Source: Thauera aminoaromatica S2 (GTDB lineage: Bacteria > Pseudomonadota > Gammaproteobacteria > Burkholderiales > Rhodocyclaceae). From it: 46,281 bases of DNA. Location of the stretch: positions 1 through 46,281 of the forward strand of contig NZ_AMXD01000014.1 of NCBI RefSeq assembly GCF_000310185.1, written 5' to 3'. Positions 24,670-33,373 of this stretch are shown here, piece after piece. A program made the translations under genes and the position numbers. Position 1 is the stretch's first letter. Every line of letters starts with the position of its first letter. A model generated the notes under the pieces. That model was not told where the DNA came from. It did no database searches and saw only the letters and a list, made by a program, of their open reading frames with translations.

Positions 24670-26481
24670 TTACGCGGCCTCGCCGGCGCCTTCCTCTTGC
24701 TGCTGCAGCAGCCACATCTGCGCATAGGCGCCACCCTGCGCCAGCAGCGGAGCGTGGCGGCCGCGCTCGACGATGCGGCCCTTGTCCAGCACGATGATCT
24801 CGTCGGCGTTCATGATCGTCGACAGCCGGTGCGCGATTACCAGCGCGGTACGCCCCTCTGCTGCCAACTCGATCTGCGCCTGGATGGCCTTCTCAGTCCG
24901 GGAGTCGAGCGCCGAGGTGGCTTCGTCGAAAATCAGGATCGCCGGATTTTTCAATAGCGCGCGTGCGATCGCCACGCGCTGCTTCTCGCCGCCGGAGAGC
25001 TTCAGGCCGCGCTCGCCGACCCGGGTCTCGTAGCCCTCGGGCAGCTGGCGGATGAAGTCCTCCAGCTGTGCGGCGCGCGCGGCGGCCTCGACCTCCTCGC
25101 GGCTGGCGCCGGGGCGGCCGTAGTGGATGTTGTAGTACAGCGTGTCGTTGAACAGCACCGTGTCCTGCGGGACGATTCCGATCGCCGCGCGCAGGCTGTC
25201 CTGGGTCAGGCTGCGCAGGTCGTGGCCGTTGATGCGCAGCGCCCCGCCTTGCACGTCGTAGAAGCGATACAGCAGGCGGGCGAGCGTGGATTTGCCCGAG
25301 CCGGAGTGGCCGACCACCGCCACCGTGCTGCCGGCGGGGATGTCGAAATCGACGTCGAAGAGGATCGGGCGCTTGGCATCGTAGGCGAAGCTGACGTTCT
25401 CGAAGCGCACGCTCGCCGGCCCGGTGGGCAGGGTGCGGGCGTCGGGGGCGTCGGCGATCTCGCGGTGCGTGTGCATGAGGCCGAACATGCGCTCGATGTC
25501 GGTGAGCGATTGGCGGATCTCGCGGTAGAGCACGCCGAGGAAGTTGAGCGGGATGTAGAGCTGGATCATGAAGGCGTTGACCAGCACGATGTCGCCGATC
25601 GTCATCTCGCCGCTGGCCACGCGATCGGCCGCCTGCCACATCATCGCCGTCACCGCGACCGCGATGATCGCCGCCTGGCCGACGTTCAGCGCCGACAGCG
25701 AGTACTGGTTGGTGACCTGGGCCTTGGTCCACTTCTGCAATTGCTCGTCGTAGCGCCGGGCCTCGAACTCTTCGTTGTTGAAATACTTCACCGTCTCGTA
25801 GTTGATCAGGCTGTCGATCGCGCGCGCGTTGGCGGCGGAATCGAGTTCGTTCGCCTCGCGCCGCAGCGCGGTGCGCCAGTTCGTCACCTTCACCGTGAAC
25901 ACGATGTACATGGTGAGCGCGCTCAGCGTGATGAGCGCGAACACCGCGTCGTAGTTGACCAGCAGGATGCCGATCACCATGCCGATCTCGATCAGCGTGG
26001 GCAGGATGGAGTACAGCGTGTAGCTGATCAGCGAGCCGATCGAGCGCGTGCCGCGCTCGATGTCGCGCGTGAGCCCGCCGGTCTGGCGTTCGAGGTGGAA
26101 ACGCAGCGACAGCGCGTGCAGGTGGCGGAACACGCGCAGCGAGATCTCGCGCACCGCCTGCTGGGTCACGCGTGCGAACACCACCTCGCGCAGTTCGGTC
26201 AGCAGCGAGGTGGAGAAGCGCAGCGCGCCATAGGCCAGCAGCAGCGCCGCCGGCACCACGATGAAGGCCTGCTCGGGCGTGATCGTGAGGCCGTCGATCA
26301 GGTGCTTGAAGACGATCGGCACTGACACGTTGGCGCCCTTGGCCGCGACCAGGCAGGCGAGCGCAAAGAGCACCCGGCCCTTGTAGGCCCAGATGAAGGG
26401 GAACAGGCTCTTGAGCGTCTGCCAGTCGTGGCGCTCGCCGGTGGCGGGGGCGGGCAGGGCGGCGGAGGGGGCGCGTCTCAT
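24670..26481 (-). CDS. ATM1-type ABC exporter (half transporter)
   Basis: The 603-residue product has six membrane helices in the first 330 residues and a C-terminal ATPase. The ATPase shows Walker A GHSGSGKST, signature LSGGEKQR, Walker B ILIFDEATSALD and the H-loop VIAHRLSTI. The membrane part contains HLHALSLRFHLERQTGGLTRDIERG and DSLINYETVKYFNNEEFE, hallmarks of the ATM1/ABCB7/HMT1 group. That group exports glutathione-linked compounds, including metal-glutathione complexes and an iron-sulfur-related sulfur compound. It works as a homodimer in the inner membrane. It is divergent from the TetR gene, 134 bases away, and seems monocistronic. Confidence 0.92.
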   Translation of the reverse strand: MRRAPSAALPAPATGERHDWQTLKSLFPFIWAYKGRVLFALACLVAAKGANVSVPIVFKHLIDGLTITPEQAFIVVPAALLLAYGALRFSTSLLTELREVVFARVTQQAVREISLRVFRHLHALSLRFHLERQTGGLTRDIERGTRSIGSLISYTLYSILPTLIEIGMVIGILLVNYDAVFALITLSALTMYIVFTVKVTNWRTALRREANELDSAANARAIDSLINYETVKYFNNEEFEARRYDEQLQKWTKAQVTNQYSLSALNVGQAAIIAVAVTAMMWQAADRVASGEMTIGDIVLVNAFMIQLYIPLNFLGVLYREIRQSLTDIERMFGLMHTHREIADAPDARTLPTGPASVRFENVSFAYDAKRPILFDVDFDIPAGSTVAVVGHSGSGKSTLARLLYRFYDVQGGALRINGHDLRSLTQDSLRAAIGIVPQDTVLFNDTLYYNIHYGRPGASREEVEAAARAAQLEDFIRQLPEGYETRVGERGLKLSGGEKQRVAIARALLKNPAILIFDEATSALDSRTEKAIQAQIELAAEGRTALVIAHRLSTIMNADEIIVLDKGRIVERGRHAPLLAQGGAYAQMWLLQQQEEGAGEAA

Positions 26482-26568
26482 CGGAGGTCTGCCGGTGCGT
26501 GGAAGGCGCCCGATTCTGTTGCGCAGCCCTGCTGCGAGTCAAACGGCAGGCTCCAGAATCAGCCCGGC

Positions 26569-26596
26569 TTGACAGGCGATAAAGAAAACGTATGAT
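26569..26596 (+). promoter_or_regulatory. Consensus sigma-70 promoter of the TetR gene
   Basis: TTGACA at 26569-26574 and TATGAT at 26591-26596 are separated by 16 bases. This is a strong sigma-70 promoter, with transcription expected near 26603. The operator at 26596-26613 covers the edge of the -10 box and the start point. Confidence 0.8.
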
Positions 26597-26613
26597 TCAA
26601 ACAAACGTTTGAA
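26596..26613. promoter_or_regulatory. PsrA-type operator (inverted repeat)
   Basis: TTCAAA-N6-TTTGAA is a perfect inverted repeat. It contains CAAAC-N4-GTTTG at 26598-26611, which matches the operator described for Pseudomonas PsrA ([CG]AAAC-N2-4-GTTT[CG]). It also contains the ten-base palindrome CAAACGTTTG. It overlaps the start point of the TetR promoter, so autorepression relieved by a long-chain acyl ligand is the obvious model. I found no second good copy in front of the other beta-oxidation genes. Confidence 0.7.
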
Positions 26614-26615
26614 AC

Positions 26616-27299
26616 ATGCTGATCTCGATGACTTCGACCCCGCCCGCGCCGACCAACGACACCCGCGACCGCATCCTCGATGCAGCCGAGCGCCTTTTCG
26701 TGGAGAACGGCTTCGACGGCACTTCGATGCGCATGATCACCGGCGCAGCGAACGCCAACCTCGCCGCGATCAATTACCACTTCGGCGGCAAGGACGCGCT
26801 GGTGCAGGAGGTCTTCCGCCGCCGTCTCGCCGCCCTCAACGCGCGCCGCCTCGACGAACTCGACCGCCTGGAGGCCGAGGCCGCGGGAGCCCCGCTCAAG
26901 CCCAGCCGCATCGTCGAGGCCTTCTTCGGCACCGCGCTGGAACTCGCCGCCGACACCGAGCACGGCGGGCGCACCTTCATGCGCCTGCTCGCGCGTACCT
27001 ACAATGAGCCCAACGCCTTCGTGCGCCAGTTCCTCGCAGAGGAGTACGCCGAGGTGATGGATCGCTTCCTTGGCGCGCTCTTCCGCGCCCTGCCCGAGGT
27101 GCCGCGCGCAGAGATCCTGTGGCGCTTCCACTTCATGATCGGTGCGATGGCCTTTGCGATCGCCGGACTCGGCGGATTGAGCGAATTGATGGAAGTGGGG
27201 CCGCAGGACGAGGATCCCGCCCGGCTGCTGCCGCGCCTGATGAGTTTCCTGCTCGGCGGCCTGCGTGCGCCCCTGCCCGACAGTGGTCTGCAAGGCTGA
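26616..27299 (+). CDS. TetR-family regulator, PsrA-like, of fatty-acid degradation
   Basis: The 227-residue product has an N-terminal TetR DNA-binding domain, TRDRILDAAERLFVENGF followed by the helix-turn-helix around NANLAAINYHFGGKDALVQE at about residues 47-66. This segment is close to that of Pseudomonas PsrA, which senses long-chain fatty acids. The C-terminal ligand domain (about residues 90-215) is helical and less specific. It is followed by fadE after 45-51 bases and probably shares a transcript with the beta-oxidation genes. ATG at 26616 or 26628 can be the start; the second leaves a more usual leader after the mapped promoter. Confidence 0.87.
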   Translation: MLISMTSTPPAPTNDTRDRILDAAERLFVENGFDGTSMRMITGAANANLAAINYHFGGKDALVQEVFRRRLAALNARRLDELDRLEAEAAGAPLKPSRIVEAFFGTALELAADTEHGGRTFMRLLARTYNEPNAFVRQFLAEEYAEVMDRFLGALFRALPEVPRAEILWRFHFMIGAMAFAIAGLGGLSELMEVGPQDEDPARLLPRLMSFLLGGLRAPLPDSGLQG

Positions 27300-27350
27300 C
27301 GACGATTTCGAACGGTACGCCCTCCGGCGCGCCGGCAAGAGGAGATGAAG

Positions 27351-29840
27351 ATGATGACCTGGATTCTGCTGTTTTCCCTCCCTCCCTTGGCAGGTGCGCT
27401 CGCCTACGGGCGAGCGCCACTTTTTGCCTGGCTCGGGGCGGGGTTGGCCTGGCTGCTGGCGGTGGGCATCGCCGCCGGCTGGGGTTTCTGGCTGACGCTG
27501 TTCGCGATGGCGGTGTTCGCCGGCGTGCTGAGCGTCTTCCTGGTCGATTCGCTGCGCATGAAGTGGCTGACTTCGCGCATCTTCGGCGCCTTCCGCGCCA
27601 CCCTGCCCACCATGTCGCAGACCGAGAAGGACGCGCTGGAAGCCGGCACGGTGTGGTGGGAAGGCGAGCTCTTCGCCGGCAAGCCGGACTGGAAGAAGCT
27701 GCAGGCCTATCCCTGGCCGACGCTGAGCGCCGAGGAGCAAGCCTTCCTCGACAACGAGACCGACGAGCTCTGCCGCCTGACCCATGACTGGGAATGCACC
27801 CGGCACGGCGACATGCCCGCCGAAGTCTGGCGGTACATCAAGGCCAAGGGCTTCCTCGGCATGATCATTCCCAAGGAATATGGCGGCAAGGGCTTCTCGG
27901 CCTATGCGCACTCCCAGGTGGTGACCAAGCTGTCTACGCGCTCGTCGGCGCCGGCGGTCACCGTCATGGTGCCGAACTCGCTCGGCCCGGCCGAGTTGCT
28001 GCTGCACTACGGCACGCCCGAGCAGAAGCGGCACTACCTTCCGCGCCTGGCTACCGGCCAGGAGATTCCGGCCTTCGCGCTCACCAGTCCATGGGCGGGC
28101 TCGGACGCCGCCTCCATCCCCGACGCCGGCGTGGTGTGCAAGGGCATGTGGAACGGCGAGGAAGTGCTCGGCATGCGGGTCAATTTCGACAAGCGCTACA
28201 TCACGCTCGCCCCGGTGTGCACCGTGTTCGGGCTGGCCTTCCATCTTCACGACCCTGAGCGCCTGCTCGGTGGTGACGAAGTGCTCGGCATCACCTGCGC
28301 GCTCATCCCGCACGACCATCCCGGCGTGGACATCGGTCGTCGCCACTTCCCCCTCAACGCGGTGTGGATGAACGGCCCGGTGCGCGGCAAGGACGTGTTC
28401 GTGCCGCTCGATTTCATCATCGGCGGGCCGAAGATGGCGGGCCAGGGCTGGCGCATGCTGATGGAGTGCCTGGCGGCCGGGCGCAGCATCTCGTTGCCCG
28501 GCTCGAACACCGGCATGCAGAAGATGGTGGCGCGCGCCGTCGGCGCCTATGCCCGCGTGCGCTACCAGTTCAAGACCGCGATCGGCCGCTTCGAGGGCGT
28601 GGAAGAGGCGCTCACCCGCATCGGCGCCAACACCTACCTGAGCGACGCGGCGCGTGTGATGACCGCCGGCGCGATCGACCTCGGCGAGAAGCCCTCGGTG
28701 GTGTCGGCGATCGTCAAGTACCACGTCACCGAGCGCGCCCGCCAGACGGTCAACGACGGCATGGACGTGATCGGCGGCAAGGGCATCTGCCTCGGCCCGC
28801 AGAACTTCCTCGGTCGCGCCTACCAGCAGATCCCGGTCGGCATCACCGTGGAAGGCGCCAACATCCTCACCCGCAGCCTGATCCTGTTCGGTCAGGGCGC
28901 GATCCGCTGCCATCCCTACGTGCTCGCCGAGATGCATTCCGCGCAGAAGGGCGACATGAAGGCCTTCGACAAGGCGCTGTGGGGCCACGTCGGCTTTACC
29001 GTGTCGAACGCCGCGCGCGCGCTGATCATGGGCCTCACCGGTTCGCACTTCGTCAAGGTGCCCGGCGACGTGGCGCCCGAGACGCGGCGCTATTACCAGC
29101 AGCTCACCCGCTTCTCGGCCGCCTTCGCCTTCATCGCCGACCTCTCGATGGGCACCATGGGCGGCGCGCTCAAGCGCAAGGAGAAGCTCTCCGCCCGCCT
29201 CGGCGACATCCTGTCGCTGATGTACCTTGCCAGCGCCACGCTCAAGCGCTTCGAGTCCGAAGGCCGCCATGGCGCCGACGCGCCGCTGATGCACTGGGCG
29301 ATCTGGGACTGCATGTTCCGCATCCAGCAGGCCTTCGAGGGGGTGATCGCGAACTTCCCCAACAAACTCTTCGCCTTCGTGCTGCGCCGCGTCGTGGTGT
29401 TCCCGCTCGGCCGCCCCTACGTCGTGCCCTCGGACAGGCTCGGCCACAAGGTCGCCGCGCTGCTGCTCGAGCCCTCGCCGACGCGCGACCGCCTGACCTC
29501 CGACGTGCATCTGCCCACCGACATCGAGGAGCCGGTCGGCGCGCTCGAAGCCGCGCTCGCCGCCACCATCGCCGCCGAGCCGGTCGAGGCCAAGCTGAAG
29601 GACGCGCGTCGCCAAGGGCGTTTCGATCCGAGGAACCTCGCTTCCGGCGATGTGGACGAGATCTGGCGCGTTGCCCTGCACGCGGGCGTGATCGACGAGC
29701 GCGAGTTCGCTCTGGTCGAGCGCCGCAATCAACTCCGCAACAAGGTGATCCGCGTCGACGACTTCCCCTACGACCTCGACCTCGGTGCTGCCGTCCGGGC
29801 CATGCCCGAGCGCTCGCCGGCGCAACAGGTGAGCGCATGA
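27351..29840 (+). CDS. fadE: Long-chain acyl-CoA dehydrogenase FadE
   Basis: FadE catalyses the first oxidation of beta-oxidation, acyl-CoA to trans-2-enoyl-CoA, passing electrons to the quinone pool through ETF. The 829-residue product has two hydrophobic N-terminal segments (about residues 1-55), then the acyl-CoA dehydrogenase core (GFLGMIIPKEYGGKGFS, FALTSPWAGSD, LPGSNTGMQKM) and the C-terminal FadE-specific domain (DUF1974 type). This is the large membrane-bound FadE, unlike ~380-residue ACADs. AGAGGAG at 27338-27344 is well spaced for ATG 27351 or 27354 but abuts the ATG at 27345. Its stop overlaps the next start (ATGA). Confidence 0.95.
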   Translation: MMTWILLFSLPPLAGALAYGRAPLFAWLGAGLAWLLAVGIAAGWGFWLTLFAMAVFAGVLSVFLVDSLRMKWLTSRIFGAFRATLPTMSQTEKDALEAGTVWWEGELFAGKPDWKKLQAYPWPTLSAEEQAFLDNETDELCRLTHDWECTRHGDMPAEVWRYIKAKGFLGMIIPKEYGGKGFSAYAHSQVVTKLSTRSSAPAVTVMVPNSLGPAELLLHYGTPEQKRHYLPRLATGQEIPAFALTSPWAGSDAASIPDAGVVCKGMWNGEEVLGMRVNFDKRYITLAPVCTVFGLAFHLHDPERLLGGDEVLGITCALIPHDHPGVDIGRRHFPLNAVWMNGPVRGKDVFVPLDFIIGGPKMAGQGWRMLMECLAAGRSISLPGSNTGMQKMVARAVGAYARVRYQFKTAIGRFEGVEEALTRIGANTYLSDAARVMTAGAIDLGEKPSVVSAIVKYHVTERARQTVNDGMDVIGGKGICLGPQNFLGRAYQQIPVGITVEGANILTRSLILFGQGAIRCHPYVLAEMHSAQKGDMKAFDKALWGHVGFTVSNAARALIMGLTGSHFVKVPGDVAPETRRYYQQLTRFSAAFAFIADLSMGTMGGALKRKEKLSARLGDILSLMYLASATLKRFESEGRHGADAPLMHWAIWDCMFRIQQAFEGVIANFPNKLFAFVLRRVVVFPLGRPYVVPSDRLGHKVAALLLEPSPTRDRLTSDVHLPTDIEEPVGALEAALAATIAAEPVEAKLKDARRQGRFDPRNLASGDVDEIWRVALHAGVIDEREFALVERRNQLRNKVIRVDDFPYDLDLGAAVRAMPERSPAQQVSA

Positions 29841-31189
29841 ACGCGACCGCACGGCATTCCGACGGGAAGCGCTCGCGTCCCGCAGGGAAAAAGGAAGGTA
29901 GCCCGGTGCCAAAGCCGATCTACATCGTCGATGGCGCACGCACGCCCTTCCTGAAGGCGAAGAACGCGCCCGGCCCCTTCACCGCGTCCGATCTCGCCAC
30001 CGCGGCGGGCAGTGCGCTGCTGATGCGTCAGCCCTTCGCGCCCGACCAGCTCGACGAGGTCATCCTCGGCTGCGCCAGCCCCTCCGCGGACGAGGTCAAC
30101 ATCGGCCGCGTGGTCGCGCTGCGCCTGGGGTGCGGCAACAAGGTGCCGGGGTGGACGGTGATGCGCAACTGCGCCTCGGGCATGCAGGCGATCGACTCCG
30201 CGATCGCCAACCTCCAGTGCGGCCGCAGCCAGCTCGTGCTCGCCGGCGGCGTCGATGCACTCTCGCACGCGCCGTTGCTGTTCTCCGAAAAGATGGTGCG
30301 CTGGCTCGCCGGCTGGTATGCGGCGCGCAGCACCGGCGACAGGCTGGCCATGCTCAGGACCTTCCGCCTCGGCCATCTTGCCCCGGTGATCGGCATCATG
30401 AAGGGCCTCACCGACCCGATCGTCGGCCAGCTGATGGGACAGACCGGCGAGAACCTGGCGTGGAAGTTCGGCATCACGCGCGAGGACATGGACGCCTTCG
30501 CCGTCGAGAGCCACCGCCGCGTGTGCGCGGGCCAGGACGCCGGGCACTACGCCGAAGAGATCGTCCCGCTGATCGACCGCGACGGCCAGGTCTACGCGGC
30601 CGACGACGGCGTGCGGCGCGACTCCTCTATGGCCAACCTGGCCAAGCTGAAGCCCTTCTTCGACAGGAAATACGGCCGTGTCACCCCGGGCAACAGCTCG
30701 CAGATCACCGACGGCGCCGCCTGGCTGGTGCTGGCCTCGCAGGAGGCGGTCGAGCGCCACGGGCTGCAGCCGCTCGGGCGCATTGTCGACAGCCAATGGG
30801 CGGGTCTCGCGCCCGACCAGATGGGGCTCGGTCCGGTGCACGCCACGATGCCGATCCTGCAGCGCCACGGTCTCGCCCCCGACGACCTTGACGCCTGGGA
30901 GCTCAACGAGGCCTTCGCCGCCCAGGTCATCGCCTGCCTGCGTGCCTTCGCGGACGACGACTATTGCCGCACGCACTTCGGCGTCGATGCGCCGGGTGCG
31001 CCCGATGCCGCGCGGCTGAACGTGGATGGCGGCGCGGTCGCGCTCGGCCACCCGGTCGGGGCGAGCGGTGCGCGCATCGTGCTTCACCTGCTCGAAGTGC
31101 TGCGCCGCAAGGGCGGCGGGCGCGGTCTGGCGTCGATCTGCATCGGCGGCGGGCAGGGCGGGGCGATGCTGGTGGAGACCGTGTTATGA
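29837..31189 (+). CDS. Acetyl-CoA C-acyltransferase, FadI-like thiolase
   Basis: The thiolase splits 3-ketoacyl-CoA with CoA to acetyl-CoA and a shortened acyl-CoA. The 450-residue product has the nucleophilic Cys at about residue 112 in MRNCASGMQAID, GHPVGASGAR with the catalytic His, and SICIGGGQGGAM with the second Cys. The length and segments such as NSSQITDGAAWLVLAS fit the FadI group more than FadA. ATG at 29837 overlaps the fadE stop and has AGGTGA before it. A GTG at 29906 with AAGGAAGGT six bases upstream would remove 23 low-similarity residues and is a serious alternative. Confidence 0.9.
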   Translation: MNATARHSDGKRSRPAGKKEGSPVPKPIYIVDGARTPFLKAKNAPGPFTASDLATAAGSALLMRQPFAPDQLDEVILGCASPSADEVNIGRVVALRLGCGNKVPGWTVMRNCASGMQAIDSAIANLQCGRSQLVLAGGVDALSHAPLLFSEKMVRWLAGWYAARSTGDRLAMLRTFRLGHLAPVIGIMKGLTDPIVGQLMGQTGENLAWKFGITREDMDAFAVESHRRVCAGQDAGHYAEEIVPLIDRDGQVYAADDGVRRDSSMANLAKLKPFFDRKYGRVTPGNSSQITDGAAWLVLASQEAVERHGLQPLGRIVDSQWAGLAPDQMGLGPVHATMPILQRHGLAPDDLDAWELNEAFAAQVIACLRAFADDDYCRTHFGVDAPGAPDAARLNVDGGAVALGHPVGASGARIVLHLLEVLRRKGGGRGLASICIGGGQGGAMLVETVL

Positions 31190-33201
31190 GCGCGAACATG
31201 CAACAAGACTGGAAACACTGGCGCCTGCGCCGTGAGGAGACCGGCCTGGCCTGGCTGGATCTGGACAAGGCGGAGGCGAGCGCGAACGTGCTGTCCGCCG
31301 ATGTACTCGCCGAGTTCGCCGGCGTGCTCGACGTGCTCGACGCCGTGCCACCCAAGGCGCTGGTGATCGCCTCGGCCAAGCCGGCCGGCTTCATCGCCGG
31401 GGCGGACATCGAGGAGTTCTCGCGGCTGGATTCGGTGCTCGCCGCGCGCATGCTGGTCGAGCGCGGCTGGCTGCTGTTCAACCGCCTCGCCGCGGTGTCC
31501 TACCCGACGCTGGCACTGATCCGCGGCCATTGCATGGGAGGCGGTCTGGAACTCGCGCTCGCCTGCCGCCATCGCATCGTGGTCGACGAGCCGGGTACGA
31601 AACTCGCCTTGCCCGAGGTCATGCTCGGCATCGTCCCCGGCTGGGGCGGCATGCTGCGCCTGCCCGCGCTGATCGGCCCTGCGGCGGCCCTCGACCTGAT
31701 GCTGACCGGCAAGAGCGTCGATGCGAAGAAGGCGAAACGCCTCGGCCTCGCCGACGACTGCGTTCCGCCGCGGGTCATGGAGTCCGCCGCGCGCATCCTG
31801 GCGCTGTCCGGCGTGGCGAAGAAGCCCCTGCCGTTCAAGGAGCGCGCGCTGCGCTGGGCGATGAACGGCCCCGCGCGCGCCAAGGTCGCCGACAAGGCGC
31901 GCGCCCAGGCGGCGCGCAAGGTCGGGCGCGAAAACTATCCGGCGCCCTTCGCGATCGTCGATATCTGGGAAAGACACGGCGGCAACGCGCTCGACGTTCC
32001 GGCGGGCGATCGCTCCTCGCTCGACACCATCTTCAGTTCGCCCACCGCGCGCAACCTGGTGCGCGTCTTCCACCTGCAGGAGCGCCTGAAGGCCTTCGGC
32101 AAGGACAGCGACTTCACGCCGCGCCATGTGCATGTGGTCGGCGCCGGCGTGATGGGCGGCGACATCGCCGCGGTGTGCGCGCTGCGCGGCATGACGGTGA
32201 CGCTGCAGGACCAGTCGGTCGAGCGCATCGCGCCCGCGATCGCCCGCGCCGCCAAATTGTTCGAGCGCCGCCACAAGGGCGACGCCCGACAGGTGCGCTT
32301 CACCCTCGACCGCCTGATCCCCGACCCCAAGGGCGAGGGCGCGGCGCGCGCCGACGTGATCATCGAGGCCATCTTCGAGAACCTCGAGGTCAAGCGCAGC
32401 CTGTTTGCCGAGCTCGAGGCGCGTGCGAAGCCCGACGCGGTGCTCGCCACCAACACCTCCAGCCTGCGCCTGGAAGACATCGCCACGGCCTTGAAGGACC
32501 CGTCGCGCCTGGTCGGCATCCACTTCTTCAACCCGGTGCCGATGCTGCCGCTGGTCGAGGTGGTGCAGGGCGAGGCCACCGACGCCGAGGTGCTGCGCCG
32601 CGCCACCGGCTTCGTGCGCCGCATCGACAAGCTGCCATTGCCGGTGAAGAGCGCGCCCGGCTTCCTGGTCAACTCCGTGCTCGGCCCCTACATGCTCGAA
32701 GCCCTGCGCTGCGTGGAGGAAGGCGTCGCGCCCGAGATGGTGGACGCCGCGCTGGTCGCCTTCGGCATGCCGATGGGGCCGGTCGAGCTGGTCGACACCG
32801 TGGGCCTGGACATCGCCGTGGCCGCGGGCAAGGCCCTGGCGGGCGAAGGCGCCGAGCCGCCGGCGCGGCTGCTGAAGCTGGTCGGTGAAGGCAAGCTCGG
32901 ACGCAAGAGCGGCGAAGGCTATTACCGCTGGGTGGATGGCAAGGCGGTCAAGGCCGGCGACGAGGACGAACGCAAGGGTGGACTTTGGCGCAAGCGCAGG
33001 CCCGCGCCGCCACCGCCCATCCCCGCCGGGCTCGCCGAGCGCGTGCTCGCGCCGCTGCTGGCGGCCACGCGGCGCTGCGTGGAGCTCGGCGTGGTGGGCG
33101 ATGCGGATCTCGCCGATGCCGGCGTGATCTTCGGCACCGGGTTCGCACCGCATACCGGCGGGCCGCTGCACTGCTGCAAGGTAAAAGGGCGGCCCGAATA
33201 G
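31186..33201 (+). CDS. Enoyl-CoA hydratase/3-hydroxyacyl-CoA dehydrogenase, FadJ-like
   Basis: This bifunctional enzyme hydrates enoyl-CoA and oxidises 3-hydroxyacyl-CoA with NAD+. The 671-residue product has an N-terminal crotonase domain with FIAGADIEEF, GHCMGGGLELALAC and LPEVMLGIVPGWGG, which keep both catalytic Glu residues. The dehydrogenase domain starts near residue 315 with VHVVGAGVMGGDIAAVCA, an NAD-binding Rossmann motif, and continues with HFFNPVPMLPLVEVV. The order matches FadB/FadJ. The start overlaps the thiolase stop (ATGA at 31186), so fadE, thiolase and this gene are coupled. Confidence 0.93.
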   Translation: MSANMQQDWKHWRLRREETGLAWLDLDKAEASANVLSADVLAEFAGVLDVLDAVPPKALVIASAKPAGFIAGADIEEFSRLDSVLAARMLVERGWLLFNRLAAVSYPTLALIRGHCMGGGLELALACRHRIVVDEPGTKLALPEVMLGIVPGWGGMLRLPALIGPAAALDLMLTGKSVDAKKAKRLGLADDCVPPRVMESAARILALSGVAKKPLPFKERALRWAMNGPARAKVADKARAQAARKVGRENYPAPFAIVDIWERHGGNALDVPAGDRSSLDTIFSSPTARNLVRVFHLQERLKAFGKDSDFTPRHVHVVGAGVMGGDIAAVCALRGMTVTLQDQSVERIAPAIARAAKLFERRHKGDARQVRFTLDRLIPDPKGEGAARADVIIEAIFENLEVKRSLFAELEARAKPDAVLATNTSSLRLEDIATALKDPSRLVGIHFFNPVPMLPLVEVVQGEATDAEVLRRATGFVRRIDKLPLPVKSAPGFLVNSVLGPYMLEALRCVEEGVAPEMVDAALVAFGMPMGPVELVDTVGLDIAVAAGKALAGEGAEPPARLLKLVGEGKLGRKSGEGYYRWVDGKAVKAGDEDERKGGLWRKRRPAPPPPIPAGLAERVLAPLLAATRRCVELGVVGDADLADAGVIFGTGFAPHTGGPLHCCKVKGRPE

Positions 33202-33225
33202 GCCGAGGCTTCGGGGAAGAGCAAG

Positions 33226-33311
33226 TGTCGTCGTGGCAGGCAGTGTCCGCGACGCGGACCGGATTCCCCGCCGACGACATTCGGTATCCGAACTGGAGCG
33301 GTCCGGTTCGG
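33226..33311. repeat. Cluster of inverted repeats in front of the FadL-type gene
   Basis: Four inverted repeats are packed in this gap. TGTCGTCG at 33226 pairs with CGACGACA at 33272. GTCCG-CGACG-CGGAC lies at 33245-33259 inside that loop. TTCGG-TAT-CCGAA is a 13-base palindrome at 33280-33292. CCGAAC at 33288 can pair with GTTCGG at 33306. They could form a terminator for the upstream operon, an operator, or both. No T-tract follows. Confidence 0.55.
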
Positions 33312-33373
33312 GACTCAGTTTTTGACCAACGCGGGGCTACCCCGTAATCGACGACAAGGCGAGGAGACGACTC

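Noticed and set aside
26559-29939. Open frame of 1126 codons on the minus strand opposite fadE
   Set aside because: It is an antisense shadow of a highly GC-rich coding gene. The product is rich in Arg, His, Gly and Ala without any domain, while the plus strand carries a complete FadE with motifs and a ribosome-binding site.
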